Of a stretch of 64,000 nucleotides of DNA, positions 1-11,646 are shown in pieces. This DNA comes from Psococerastis gibbosa (lineage: Eukaryota > Arthropoda > Insecta > Psocodea > Psocidae). Below the pieces are notes generated by a model, which was not told the origin of the DNA, made no database searches, and saw only the letters and a list, made by a program, of their open reading frames with translations. The first letter of the stretch is position 1; each line of letters starts with the position of its first letter. The stretch lies in NCBI GenBank assembly GCA_963971405.1, contig OZ020489.1, forward strand, positions 13,330,001-13,394,000. The letters run 5' to 3'. The translations under genes and the position numbers were made by a program.

Positions 1-253
1 GCTCACTACAACTGTTGCTGGGGCATGGCCAGTTTTGCACTAGAAGTGCTAAGTAGCCTTGAAGAAAAATAGGAAATGTGATTATGAAATTAATAAGGTG
101 ATGTACCATACGTACAGTATGTGGAAAAGAGGTGAGTGATATGAAGACAGTGGTTATCAGGAATAATCTAGTTGGTACAAAACTAGACTATAAAACAGTA
201 GATCGGGACTGAGACTCGGCGTAAAAGAAAAAGTTTTTCCACCTGGTCTGGGT

Positions 254-292
254 CTACTACTACTACTACTCCTCCTACTACTACTACTCCTC

Positions 293-388
<96 letters not shown>

Positions 389-409
389 CTACTACTACTA
401 CTACTACTC

Positions 410-448
<39 letters not shown>

Positions 449-463
449 CTACTACTACTACTC

Positions 464-496
<33 letters not shown>

Positions 497-533
497 CTAC
501 TACTACTACTACTACTCCTACTACTACTACTCC
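254..533. repeat. (CTA)n microsatellite, ~280 bp
   Basis: Almost uninterrupted CTA/CTC trinucleotides. On the minus strand this is (TAG)n/(GAG)n directly following the LINE fragment at 534-795, so it looks like an expanded LINE 3' tail. Confidence 0.95.
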
Positions 534-795
534 TTGGCGCTACGGCCCGTGAAGAGCCTTGGTTTGCTCTGCCACATCGCACCAGCCTGCGCGGTCCTGC
601 ACTCTCATTCGCCAACGGTCGCCAGATCCTCCTCGACGTCATCCAGCCATCACATCTGTGGTCGTCTCACTCGTTTAGTCGTCTACCCAACCCTATTGGG
701 TGCCTTAGCTTTATCGGTATATGATGAAATGAGTCGTGACGGATCTGGTGTAGAGATCAGCATACCACCTCGTACCGTTCTTCCTCTAATTTAAA
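534..795 (-). mobile_element. LINE reverse-transcriptase C-terminal fragment
   Basis: Degenerate copy of the same LINE 3' end as at 6510-6835 and 31440-31690: shared stretches read gccacatcgc on the plus strand and, on the minus strand, a RTAQTGAMWQS-like peptide. Its 3' tail is the adjacent microsatellite. Confidence 0.6.
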
Positions 796-844
796 CTTAG
801 CATACCAGTTACTTTATCACTCACCACCAGGTTAGCCTATAGTG

Positions 845-1006
845 CAGGGGCGTCATTTTTTAGGGTCGCAGGCGGAGTCACTTCCCCACCCCCTGCGATC
901 TTTAAAAAAAATAAAACTAACGGGAAAATTGCTACGACCACATTTAAAAACGTACCCAACCATCATCTTGCCCCCCCCTCTAAAATTATTTTAAATTACG
1001 CCCCTG
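845..1006. mobile_element. hAT-type MITE, 162 bp
   Basis: Ends CAGGGGCGT / ACGCCCCTG are inverted. It is flanked by 8-bp direct repeats ctatagtg and ctataatg (one mismatch), as expected for hAT transposition. No coding capacity. Confidence 0.75.
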
Positions 1007-1058
1007 CTATAATGTACCTGTCTATCCAATACGTAAATGAACTATTTTTTGTGCTTAC

Positions 1059-4000
1059 ACTGTTGGTGAGATCATAGCTGAATCCGTTCAACAGAAATAG
1101 CAACCTGAGGCAGAAGCCTTTTGTGGGTGATCCTTTTCCACAAATCCGAGTTCGCATCATTAAATTTGTCTTGGTTAATCCAGAAAATGCATTAAACTTG
1201 GCAGTCTCTATCAGTTTCTGAAAAAAAAAACTTTACTGAATACTAGTAAATATTAAACTGTTAAGTGACAAAAATATCGTTAGATTATTGTATAGCAGTA
1301 TAGCACTAGTTACCTTTTTAATACTGCATGTTATAAGTTATAGAATGAGATAAATACCCCCCCCCCCTATTACACACTCAAATCTTGTTCCAATATTCGA
1401 TACAATAAATTTGGGTCGAAGAAAAATTCGAAAGGGTAATGCCTAAATTCAGAGTGAAATCGTATGCTTCGATATAAATATTCCAAAATTTCTTTATTTA
1501 GCGACTTCGGTGGCAAGGTGGTAGCGTGCTTGTACTTGCGCAAGTATCTACACACCTTGCGGTCAGAGACACAAGTACCTACCTATTGGGTGACTTAGTG
1601 AGGCGATTGAAGAGGTTCATCGGATACATTCATTAAATTGTTTGTACGCGATTTAACCTTTTTATTAAAAATAAAATAAATATTGATCCGATTAGATATT
1701 GGATTGAATAAATATTGGATCGAATACATATTGAAGTCTGTAACAAGAAATGGGTCCGGGACGACCCCCTCTAGCTGCGTACGCGACACTAAGAGGGAAG
1801 AGGAAGAAGAAGAAGAAGATTTACCTTCGCTTGACGAGGAGAGACATTCTTGACAAACGCCTGCAGAAGTGGGCCCTTGGCATGTTTTATGTATGCGACA
1901 GGCGCAAAGTTGATAAACATTCGGACTTTATCATTATACTCCGGCCGCAGCGAGAGCAATACCAGACCACTGGTGGTCCCTCGCGAGTGTCCCACGAGGA
2001 ACAATTTGGACTGTCCAGACATGGAGAGGGCGTAGTCGATGGAAGAAGCCATGTCGTACACGCCTTGCTCGTGAAAACTGCAATAAATGAATGAGATTTT
2101 CAAATAAGCGGTTTTCATGGCCGGAGTTACGTGATGATGCAGTATCCGGGATGACAGGGGGTGGTGAAAGTGTACTTTTATACGTTTCGTCCATATCTGT
2201 GGGCAACATCTTCAGTGTAACAGTGCAGACTTCTAAGATTGTATCTCGGAGGCTCAGCAGCAACTTCATACATTGAAATTTTTCTATGCGACTAAATTAA
2301 AAAAAAAAAAATACATGTTCAGTTTGTACCTACCTAAAGTCCCAATATTTCTCATCCGATATCGAAGGATTCTTATGGCGCTTGCTGTATGAATTTCCTC
2401 TGGTATTCGGCAGCCAAACGTCGTAACCACTGTCAGCGAGCAAGAAAGCTGGAAATAGGGCAGAAATAAGACTTTAAATAAAGCTTATAATAAAGTTTAT
2501 AAAGAAAAAAACTAGGGTACGACAACCCCCTGTTTGATAAAGCTTGATAACTGTTCGAGGATCCATGGATTCTTCAGTTTCATAGTCCAGTTTCCCTACC
2601 AACTTGACCATTCCTGATCATCAAAGTGATCAAACCGATGGCCACTCTATTTTTATTGCTTTCCTATTTATATGTAGTATAATGAAAGCTTTATGATGGT
2701 CAAAAATGTTGATTTCGAGATTTCACTGGATTTACAATTTTTGTGATTCCAAGAACCAAAAAAGTGGAGTTTTTCCTCGAAATGTCTGTAGGTCTGTTTT
2801 AAGATTTTTGGGCAAACTACTCGGTGAATTATGATGAAGTTTGGCATGTAGATTTACAAAATTGCTGCAAAGATCGTGTGGAGTGACCCTGAAAGACCGA
2901 CGACGAAATGAGAACATAAGGTTGGAGATGAAAACTGCTGATGTCGCACTGAAACTGAGGGAAAGAAGACTCAGCTGGTGGGGCCACGTCCAGAGGAAAG
3001 AGGAAATATCCCTCCTAAAGCGTATACAGAACATGATACTCCCTGGACCCCGCCCCGGGGAAGACCGAAAATGACACTCCCCAGAAAAATCGAAGAAGAC
3101 ATAAGGACTCTTGGTCAGAACAAGGAAGACGCTCTAAACAGAGTTGTTTGGAAACGCCGCTGCCGTGCCGCCAACTCTCCCTGAGGACAGATGCGATGTA
3201 AAAGTAAAAGTAAGTATATCTTGGGATAGTTTGTTTTATTTAGGGCTATGTTACCATAACATATTTTTAAAGAATATTTGAGACTTTGTTGTCAGCAGCT
3301 GCTTTTTATGCAAACAGTAAATAAGGTCGCCCACCAATTAGGACTGAGTAATGTTTCTACTACTAGTATTAATATTAAAATAAATATTCTTAATTAATGA
3401 ATTATTATTAAATTAGTAGCAAGCTTCATGGCCATGATTACATCTTTTATCATTTTAAAATTAGTTGAACGGGTAGTTTGTGCAAACAAATTGTGTGTTA
3501 TAAGAGAATTAGAGGGTTTTCCAAGCTTCTATAATAAATGCAACATTCATGGCTCGTCATCGGGTATGATACCTTTTGGCACCAAGTTGGAACTTGAGTA
3601 CATGAATAATATTGGCTAGAGAGGTGTGCTTTTCTGAATATTAACTTTATGTACTAGCAGCAATTTATTAAAATCAATGCAAATGACTGGAAAATTTAGC
3701 TAGAACAAAATACTTACTTACTTTTACATCGCCTTTGTCCTCAGGGAGGGTCGGCGGCACGGCAGCGGCGTTTCCAAACAACTCTGTCGTCTGAGTCTCC
3801 TACATTCAAATGGGTCCATCTCCATCTTTTTCTAATATGAGTTTATGATTGGATTGGATTCCTTATTTAAAGACCTTATTCCTTATTTATAGACATAACA
3901 CTTTGGTGTCCAACAAATTTTTCTCTGATGTTAAATGCTCTTCTAAAATTAGACTTATTTTTAAGAAAATCTATCTCCATCCTTTCCTTCGATCAAACCT

Positions 4001-7000
4001 TGCCAGCTTCAGCTCAGCGAATCAGCGCCCGCCATTGTGATCACGTGCCAAAAATAACAGATATGGCTCCCACATATTAATTGCGAGTTAAGGGGGATAA
4101 GGAATTGAGAGAGAATCGGTTTTCTATTTTCTAGCTATCCTGAAAAGTAAGGTCAAACGGAGATAGGCCCATTTGAAAATAGGCAACTCACAATATTATT
4201 AGCTGCGGGATTGCGAATATAAGGTATGCTGAGGATAATCTGGATGGCGGACTACAGACCCCCAAAGGCCGTGTGGGAAGCAATCCCCCTCGGAAGAAGA
4301 CCAAGCGGAAGACCTAGGCGAAGATGGGCGGACCAGTTCCAGGAGGACCTCCTTCGAGTTGGCGTCGAGGCAGCAGTTTGGACAGCGGCTGCTGAGGATC
4401 GACAAAGAGATGGAGGGAAGTTGTCAGAGCGGCCAAAAGTCCACCTGGGCTGATCGCGTCTCATTAAGTCGATCTCGATATTATCGTTAGAAAATAGTAG
4501 TGATAATCTTCAAGTCAATTTTCAGCACATCCAAATTTCAAATTTTTTGGTGAAAGTGGAACCTACCCACGATACTACAATATCATGTAGGCTAGAGCTT
4601 GATGCGTGAAATACTGTTGTATGAAAAGCGATAAACCTGTTGGTTGCATGGATTTTTGGCCAATACTGTACGTGCACTGTACCTCTTGTATGCTAGTAGG
4701 TGCGTTGTTTTTACCCTATAAGTGTTTTCTTTATGGGTCAAGTCGCAAAGGGCTTCAGATGAATTATCTCACAAAAAGACTAAAGCTTCTACGTTGTTGC
4801 GTAGTGTGTGGAATACCGAAGTAACCAGTCTCAGTAAAAAAAAAAAAAAACGCAAACTCGTTTGCTACGCCGCTGTCTTACAGCAAAGCTTGTTGTGCCA
4901 AGGTTGTACCTGTTTGCTAAAAGATTGCTGGCATACCAACTTGAATTGAAAAAAGCGTTGGTACCACAACCCAATGAGGGTCAAAGAGGCTAAATTGCTA
5001 GGCTAGAAGGCCCTTTCTCTCAGCTTTGTTGCTTTCCTATGTATGTATGTTAGTATGACGAAAGCTTTGTAATGGTCGAAATTTACGATTTCGAGATTGC
5101 TTTAGAGTTACACGTTTCGGAACACAAAAAAGTGGGTATGAAATGTCTCTCTGTCTGTCGTCAATTTGTTGGCAAACCACTCTGGGGATTTTGATCATAT
5201 TTGGCGTGTAGATACACATTAATCACATATCGGGACAATTTTTTTTATTTTGGGCAAACTCAATTTTATGGTGTACCCACCATGTATTTTAAATTCATAT
5301 AGTTAATATTTTAGTCGTTACTAACGTCAACAAAACTCAATAGATCGCTTGCCCCTTGATTGTTTAGCCCTGAGCCCTTAGGACTAAAAAATAACTTTTT
5401 TGCTAAGACTTTTTATCGATGCTTTCTAACTTATATATACAGATGTTTCAGGTGTTAAATCTAGTATCGAAACCGAACAGGTTGCTATGCCAGTCAAAGT
5501 TTTGGTTTTTAATTAAAAAAATACTTCTCGAAGAAATTAAGGATAATTCATGTCCATAATAATGAAATACATACCCTGGCATTATTACTTTGTTGTAGTA
5601 GTAGTGCTTTAAGATAGGGAAAGTCGAGGTAACCGAAATTTAACCCTTGCATAATTATATACCATGCAACTCCTCATATTATCTAACAGGGTACCTATAG
5701 TAGTAGTAGTAGTGTTCGTCGGGTTAATAACGACTAATTAGGCCTCATATTTGGGCCCATAGAGCGACCCCGACTTGACTGTCCTATGCCAGCCCATAAG
5801 ACAGTGGACCTCCTGATTATAGTGGATTCCGAACCACTTGGGAAACACAGTGAAGTCACACGATTAGTTTGGAGGTGACCCAAGTCCTACCATGTTTCCC
5901 TACCGGCACTGTGCACACGACCAATTTATCTGCAGCTTTGAACCTGCTCTGCTCCGCTGGATTAAACTTGGTATGGCGGCCGGCCCGACCGGGTACCTAT
6001 ACTAATTGATCAATAGAAACCCATGCACGGGTTCACTTGTACCGGTTCTTTATCTAGTGACTTACGGAACGCTATCGACCCGGACAGCACCCAGTTGTCA
6101 GTAGTTCCAGCAATGCCATGCTGAATAAGCACGACCGGTTTCTGGACTGTCGGATCATTGCCTGGATATTTCTTGCCATATGGGATTCTGTGCAGGGTCA
6201 GAATGTAGCCGTCATCTGTCGTAACTTCGTGTATCTCAACGGGGTAGCCATTGCTCAGGATGAAATCAGGCTGAAAATTGAAAACAGAACTGTTACAGAA
6301 ACTTAGTAACTTACTGAATGGCTCACTCGGTACGGAGCCACCGAGGTACAACCTTCGAAGTCTACGCAGCGCCACTGAATATGTCGACCGCAGATGTTGA
6401 CGAAACGTTTTGAAGTTTACTTTCATTTCGACCACGGCCCATCCACCCGGATTCTACTGGTTCTTCATTTCATCATTTGACTCCGGCCGTGAAAGCCTTT
6501 GCAGTTACATTAATAACTTACTCCTTGGCGTGACGGTCCATGAAGGACCTTGGCCTGCTCTGCCACATCGCGCCAGTCTGCGCGGTCCTGCGCTCTCCTT
6601 CGCCAGTCATTGACGCCAAGGGTCGTAGTCGTAATAATGCAGCCATCGCATCCGTGGTCGTACCACTCGTCTTCTCCCTTGGGGCACCTGCTCCTGTAGC
6701 CCTATTATCTGGCATTCGTTCCACGTGCCCTAGTCACCTGATGCGGGCTCTCTTGATTTCGGCTACTATCGTAGCTTCTCGGTATATTGCGTAGAGCTCG
6801 TCATTTCTACGGATACGCCACTCTCTTTTTTTTTTTACAGAAACACGAAGTAAAAATATATAGATTTTTTTTTTTTTTTTAAGCGCCAGACCCATGTGGG
6901 TAAACGCGCTTTCTGGTTTGTAGTTTACCGGTGTTGGTTGTCTGTATTGTGTGTGTGTGAGTTGGTGGTGTGTGGCAAACTGCGATCTAGAGGGCACTGG

Positions 7001-10000
7001 ACAACGAGTTGCCCAGTGACCGTCTATGTGTAGTTTGCCGATGCTTGTGTTAAACCAATTAGATAATAAATAAAATAGATAATTATGGACCAAATTACTG
7101 TCTCCCCTGAGTATTAATATAAATTTGTGAGCCTGGGAAAACATTCACAAAATTTGACAGCGCTTAAAAGCGGATAAATTTTACGAACGAGCTAAGTAAA
7201 TGACGCATTTAAATTTTATTGGATATGGGTATTTTAGCGTATTCTTGGGATTCTACGGAAATTGTAAATACCCCATAAGTGTAATTGGGTACCCACAGGA
7301 CCTTGTAATCTGTATAAAATAGGTCTTATAAAAATAAATAGAGTCTTTAGCGTATTTGATGTGCTATGGCGCCCATTCCACCGACCGGCTAGGGCTATTT
7401 ACAAAAACGGTGACATGGTAGCAGACATTCAAGACATAGGTGGCGTTTCCACCGACCTCGTATTGCAGAATGCAAATGACATTGACGGAAATTAGAATTT
7501 TTCTTTTTATAGAAATCTATTAAAATATTAGTACTTAACATATCCCATGACGCCATTTTTTAATTTTAGTTTGTTTGTTCGTGATTTTACTGTTTGATCA
7601 TTGATCAATTTTAACTATGGCATAGAGGAAAATAAACATTTCCGTCAATTCTGCAATGCGAGGTCGGTGGAAACCCCGCCTAAGCCTTGAATGTCTGCTA
7701 CCACGTCACTGTTTTTGTAAATAGCCCTAGCCGGTTGGTGGAATGGGCGCCGATGGAAAGTTGTTTGTTTTGTTTTGTTTTGTTTTGTTGAACCAAGTAA
7801 TTGGTGCATAAATGCAATTTTGAGTTGGTGGTATTCACTGGACGCATTGACTGCTACAAAAATGTACTAAAAATATGTTATTCTTATATTATCAAAGAAT
7901 ATTGTAGTAGAAGCATTTAGATTTTAAAAGTTTTTTGCCTCTCCTGCATTAACAGTTTCAAGTGACAAATCGCCATTTGCATACATGCTCCTCTTATATA
8001 TGTTTAAAACCTCTTTAATTATTGCATATTTCAATTATTCAGTATATTTATATGTGGCAGATTTTTATTACATTGGGGCTTTCTGTTTTTGGCTATTCAG
8101 CACTTCAAAAAAAATAAATTAAAAGCCCATTCGGAGAAATAATTACCTATCCACAAATTACGAGTAATTATCCTGGCGTATGTTGTATAAAGCTGCCAGT
8201 CAAGGTTAGAGCACTTAACATAAGTGCAAACTTATAATTCTAGTGTTATGGGAGAATACCTTTATAAATCGTTTTGGGCCGTTTTTCAGTTAGCACCTTC
8301 TGTAACTACTTTTAGCCCCCTTTTTTTAAAATTAATTATAAGTACTTAGCCTACTGCGTGTATTTACTGTATAAGCATTGTATTGGCCTATTGTACCCTA
8401 TACAGAGTGTTTCTACTTCACTCATAATTTTATTATTGCTATCATTTTCCATAGTGGATTCTCTTGAGGGATTTTTGTTGTTTAAAAATGACACCAGTAT
8501 TTTTGGATGTTTCTGAAACGATCAGATAGTGATGAAACTTTGGTAGGCTGCTCTGGAGGCGCTTCCCGGGGTTCCTAGCCTATAAAAAGTCATCATTATA
8601 TAATTAAATTTTTTTCGTTAAAAAATAGTATCGACATTGAATGTTACAAAGCATCTCAAATAATTAAAAAAAATTCAGGCTTTTGGAAAGGGGATTGAAA
8701 ACACAATGAAAAATGTTGGGTGGTACGAAGCTCAACGTGTCCACAAGCTTGGTATAAAATTTGTTTCAGTGAGTAAAATAAAAGTATGAATAGTCTGAAG
8801 TAGGTACCTACAGTAGTAGTTAAGTGGTTGTAGACAATTACGGCCGCCGTAAATATTACGTAACAAAATTATTTCCATCACTACGCCTAGGTAGCCTGTC
8901 CAATAGAGCATGAATGCCAAGTTCAGGGCTTCTTTGATAGCAACAGTAGGTAAACCAAACCGACGGAAAGTGGAATCCAAAGACATATTGTATTATGGCG
9001 GCCATGGCCGTGCCTAGGGGGGTGGTCCATGGACCCCCCCCCCCGAAATAAATGTTTGTATGTAAACCTGTATGGTTTGAAGAATTTGTCCATTAATTCA
9101 TTGATAAATTGCGTTAAAAAAAATTTTGGACCCCCCCCCCCCCCAAATCAAAACCTGGGCACGGCCTTGATAGCGGCATCCTTCGGACTCCAGGTCGGGT
9201 TATTTATCTTCGATGTCAACCCGTACTGGCTACAATCGGGAATCGACAAACTGAGAAATACTTTAACATTGAGAAACACAACCAAGTTCGTGAACTGGTC
9301 TATTTAGATACCCTATTTAGCCTACTACACTTAAAATTGTTCTACAATACATATTATGGAGGGATGAGCTTTGACACAAGCTATATGGAGAACAGAATCA
9401 GTGCAATATGCAATTGAAATGTGGACATACCGACGAATGCTGCGCATACCTTGGAGAGAACGCGTCCCTGATGCTGAGGTCCTGAGGTGAATCGATACAG
9501 TAGCTGTGCTTCTGCTGAGTTTCCGATTCTTAACCATCAGCAGCAACCCGACTTCTGTATCAATTCACCTCAGGACCTCGTCATCTTTGCAGGATATGAG
9601 CAGTATTCGTCTATATACCCACATTTCATAGGCACTGATTCTGATAACGGGCTGTAGAGGTAGCTAAAGTGAGTAAGTATACAGCGTGTTCGCCTAGTAT
9701 ACGCGTAATACACAGGTGGCGGTCTAGGTGACGGTCACCAGGTGTGTTGGATCATTGTCTGGGTCAAGCCGGCCATAAAACCTGATTCATTTGTATAGTA
9801 CCTTCATTTAAAAACAATGTATTGCATATTAAGAGACCACCGGTGGGGGTAAACCTTACGGCTCTAAAAAAAGGAAATATCATTCGTAGAGCAATAAGTG
9901 AGATGTTATATAATAGAAGAAATATTCTTCTACATTTTGATGTGTATTATGTGGCACCACAAACAGTTCTATATATTGATTTTCAGACACTAAGTTCGTA

Positions 10001-11223
10001 GTTCGTAGCTGGGGAAGCCGGCCGCCATACCAAGTTGAATCCAGCGGACCAGAGCAGGTTCAAAGCTGCAGATAAATTGGTCGTGTGCACAGTGCCGGTA
10101 GGGAAACATGGTATGACTTGTCCTGGTCACCTCCGAACTAATCGTGTGACTTCACTGTGTTTCCCAAGTGGTTCGGAATCCACTATAATCAGGAGGTCCG
10201 CTGGAGTCCTATGGGCCCTCACCGTGGCCTGGGACTGTGTCAAACCATACTACTACTACTAAAGCTGGGGTCAAATGGTGTAAGTGACGGCCACACGTAC
10301 ATCGATATGTAGAGGAACATTGCTTCTAAAGGATTTGCCTTTTTTATAGCCCTACCATTGATATTTGCAGTTCGATTTATCTAAAATAAAAAACCCACAG
10401 TGGTAGTGTCCAATTGTCTTATAAATTATTATAAAAATGTGTAATGTTTTTTGGTTAAATACACGTATTATTATTATTATTATTATTAAATAAATAATGA
10501 CTATTTGTTGAATTACTAAGTGAACCAATAGCGGAGTTAGGGCTGTAAAGGGCATGTCAGGACATGTAGAGTAGTGGAACGGACTCCAACTTTCACCCGA
10601 AAGGCTGTTGGTTCGAGTCCCACACTTGCTATATTTTCTGGCTATGTTTCGGAGGGCATGGAAATGTAAAGCAGGCGGTCCCGGGCTTTCATAGTTGAGT
10701 GTAAGAAAGGGCTTTATAGCCCTAACTCCGCTAGGTTGGCTTAGTAATAGAACAAAAAAAGTCGATATTTATGTATTTATTTATAAAGCAGTCTCTTATT
10801 TACACTCAACTAGGAATGTCCGCGATCGCCTGCTTTACTGCCTTCCAAAGTATGGCCAGAAAATGTGACAAGTGCGGGACTCGAACCGGCAACTTTTCGG
10901 GTGAGAGTTGGAGTCTGTGCCATTCCTATTACATAATGTTCTGTCTTATATTAATAATAATAATAATGCTTAAATTGAAAAATTAAGCAATCCTGGGGTA
11001 ATTTAGGTGCGGCCAATATCTACGGCCAGCTTCCTCATAGGGATGTTGACAATAAGCCTAACTAAAAATGTAAACATCTTACCGTCTTTTTGTAAACGTC
11101 AGGCACGGTTGCGGAGCGTCCAGGTACGATACTTCTGTACACCAGACCATCCGTGGACGTTTTCTGGACATAACTGATGAGGGTCCAGAGGAAAATCCAG
11201 ACGACTTTCCAGCTACTAGACAT
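1059..11223 (-). CDS. Acid/gastric lipase-family gene, 5 coding exons, C-terminus off the left edge
   Basis: Predicted secreted or lysosomal triacylglycerol/cholesteryl-ester lipase (alpha/beta-hydrolase, LIPA/LIPF/Drosophila magro type). Exons on the minus strand: 11083-11223, 6066-6270, 2334-2448, 1825-2077, 1059-1217; all have GT/AG borders and join in phase to 291 codons. Exon 1 starts at an ATG followed by a hydrophobic signal peptide (residues ~5-20) and ends VYKKT. Exon 2 has the family N-domain (GYPVEIHEVTTDDGYILTLHR, residues 55-75) and the oxyanion-side QHG (97-99). Exon 3 gives LLADSGYDVWLPNTRGNSYS. Exon 4 holds WDFSFHE at its junction and the nucleophile elbow GHSRG, Ser185 (most relatives have GHSQG). 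Exon 5 matches the cap region. The catalytic Asp and His should lie in about 100 residues beyond coordinate 1. The exon 2/3 join gives AFPFLLAD, with a slightly unusual extra Pro-Phe. Introns are 4.8, 3.6, 0.26 and 0.6 kb, and the two long ones are packed with transposons. Family assignment is firm; exact substrate is not. Confidence 0.9.
1500..1665 (+). repeat. Short interspersed repeat, 'ggcaaggtggtagcgtgctt' family
   Basis: About 165 bp, also at 23490-23655 (plus), 44705-44880 (minus) and 16035-16190 (minus). The start resembles a tRNA A-box region and the end is AT-rich, so it is probably a SINE. Lies in lipase intron 4. Confidence 0.5.
2140..2275. repeat. Dispersed repeat fragment shared with 6310-6500 and 35285-35485
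   Basis: Shares cttctaagattg and ggaggctcagcagc with the 35.3-kb copy. The three copies differ in length and end points. Class unknown. Lies in lipase intron 3. Confidence 0.45.
2657..2863 (+). repeat. Partial copy of the CTGT-containing ~860-bp repeat
   Basis: Begins ttgctttcc and follows the family consensus (gaaagcttt, aaaaaagtgg, gggcaaactactcgg) until it meets a LINE fragment at ~2865. Confidence 0.7.
2866..3215 (+). mobile_element. LINE reverse-transcriptase C-terminal fragment
   Basis: Translates in two frames to RRLSWWGHVQRKE and RKIEEDIRTLGQ...WKRRCRAANSP, the usual end of insect non-LTR retrotransposon polymerase ORFs. One frameshift near 3040. An AAAGTAAAAGTAAGT-like tail follows the stop. 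Lies in lipase intron 2. Confidence 0.75.
3714..3812 (-). mobile_element. Second copy of the same LINE 3' end, inverted
   Basis: Reverse complement of the end of the 2866-3215 fragment, including the acttacttttacatcg tail and the AND-P peptide end. 5'-truncated to about 100 bp. Confidence 0.7.
4210..4455 (+). mobile_element. LINE reverse-transcriptase C-terminal fragment (different family)
   Basis: Encodes an uninterrupted piece with GRPRRRWADQFQEDLLRVGV, a typical endonuclease/RT C-terminal motif, then a stop. 5'-truncated. Confidence 0.65.
5027..5600 (+). repeat. Diverged copy of the CTGT-containing repeat
   Basis: Same order of landmarks as the younger copies: ttgctttcc start, short CTGT tract, 'cttgccccttgat', 'ttttatcgatgctttc', 'accgaacaggttgc'. 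Shorter through small deletions. Lies in lipase intron 2. Confidence 0.7.
5698..5990 (-). repeat. Retroposon-like repeat with (TAG)n tail
   Basis: About 270 bp, also at 10018-10262 (opposite orientation), 32580-32810 and 38494-38765. One end is a TAG/CTA triplet run and the other is ggccggccgccataccaag. Looks like a SINE or LINE 3' end. Confidence 0.6.
6310..6500. repeat. Dispersed repeat, ends in 'cggattctactggttcttc'
   Basis: Shares its end and the gacgaaacgtt block with the copies at 35285-35485 and 2140-2275. Class not recognised. Directly precedes lipase exon 2 on that gene's strand. Confidence 0.5.
6510..6835 (-). mobile_element. LINE reverse-transcriptase C-terminal fragment
   Basis: Minus-strand reading, with one frame change, gives EWRIRRNDELYAIYREATIV, then ERMPDNRATGAGAPR and RRTAQTGAMWQSRP. 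This is the C-terminal part of a non-LTR polymerase. Broken by shifts; inactive. Confidence 0.7.
7368..7751. mobile_element. Harbinger-like MITE, 384 bp
   Basis: Ends GGCGCCCATTCCACC / GGTGGAATGGGCGCC are inverted, and the arms remain partly complementary inward. The copy at 37580-37963 has exactly the same length and has TAA duplications. No coding capacity. Confidence 0.8.
9003..9169. mobile_element. hAT-type MITE, 167 bp
   Basis: Ends CATGGCCGTGCCTAGG / CCTGGGCACGGCCTTG are inverted. Flanking 8-mers atggcggc and atagcggc form a duplication with one mismatch. Contains two C runs of 10-14 bases. Lies in lipase intron 1. Confidence 0.8.
9178..9307 (+). pseudogene. Open segment of unknown origin next to the MITE
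   Basis: The plus strand reads FGLQVGLFIFDVNPYWLQSG and on to NTTKFVNWSI with a stop, directly after the MITE target site. It looks protein-like in composition but I recognise no family. It may be an old transposon remnant interrupted by the MITE, or chance. Confidence 0.25.
9345..9640. mobile_element. Two LINE 3' fragments in inverted orientation
   Basis: 9345-9500 reads MWTYRRMLRIPWRERVPDAE on the plus strand; 9545-9640 carries the same region reversed. Matches fragments at 29925-30165 and 60890-61190. Confidence 0.6.
10018..10262 (+). repeat. Retroposon-like repeat with (TAC)n tail
   Basis: Inverted relative to the copy at 5698-5990. Begins gccggccgccataccaag and ends in tactactactacta. 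Confidence 0.6.
10556..10790 (+). mobile_element. tRNA-Glu-derived SINE
   Basis: The head resembles the anticodon and T arms of tRNA-Glu(UUC): actttcacccgaaaggct, then the B box GGTTCGAGTCCC. A ~150-bp body follows, ending in an AT-rich tail. Other copies at 10793-10930 (-), 12240-12475 (+), 14690-14905 (-) and 30495-30700 (+). Confidence 0.8.
10793..10930 (-). mobile_element. tRNA-Glu-derived SINE, partial
   Basis: Inverted partner of the preceding SINE, including B box complement gggactcgaacc; truncated at the tRNA-like end. Confidence 0.7.
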
Positions 11224-11509
11224 GGTCGCGAATAGCTCTGCTTACATCTAAAAGCAGGTATGAAGTCTGTAAATATGCGTGAAAAACGGGAACAGGTTCT
11301 ATAATTATGCTGTTTAATTCATATTTTTTGCTTTAGAAAAAACAAATAGTAGCGTGAGCATCCATTTTCAAGGTTGACCAGTACATGGGAAATAATTCCA
11401 AGCCATTATTTGGCTAAGTTAGCACTAATAATGCGTGTGAAAAATATATCCATATACAATATACAGGTCCTGTAAGGATTAGTGATATGTAAAATAAACA
11501 CCTATGGAC

Positions 11510-11646
11510 CTACAATGGCGATTAATTTTAATCTTAACTTAAAATGTAAACAAAACAATTTTGAATAGCACTTTCCATTGTAAAATTATCTTGTTTACAT
11601 TTTTAATCCATAGGACGAAACGATAGGACGCAATCGCCATAGTAAG
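11510..11646. repeat. Palindromic element, probable MITE
   Basis: Imperfect inverted repeat: aaaatgtaaacaa on the left pairs with ttgtttacattttt on the right, and outer arms share atggcgatt. Located just upstream of the lipase start codon. Confidence 0.45.

Noticed and set aside
157-642. 161-codon serine-rich open frame on the minus strand
   Set aside because: It is the translation of the (CTA)n microsatellite and the adjoining LINE fragment.
8732-8986. 84-codon minus-strand frame in lipase intron 1
   Set aside because: No lipase similarity and no suitable splice phase; the opposite strand looks at least as protein-like.
10556-10640. Functional tRNA-Glu gene
   Set aside because: Only the anticodon and T-arm regions resemble tRNA-Glu; acceptor stem pairing is absent and the unit is repeated with a SINE body.
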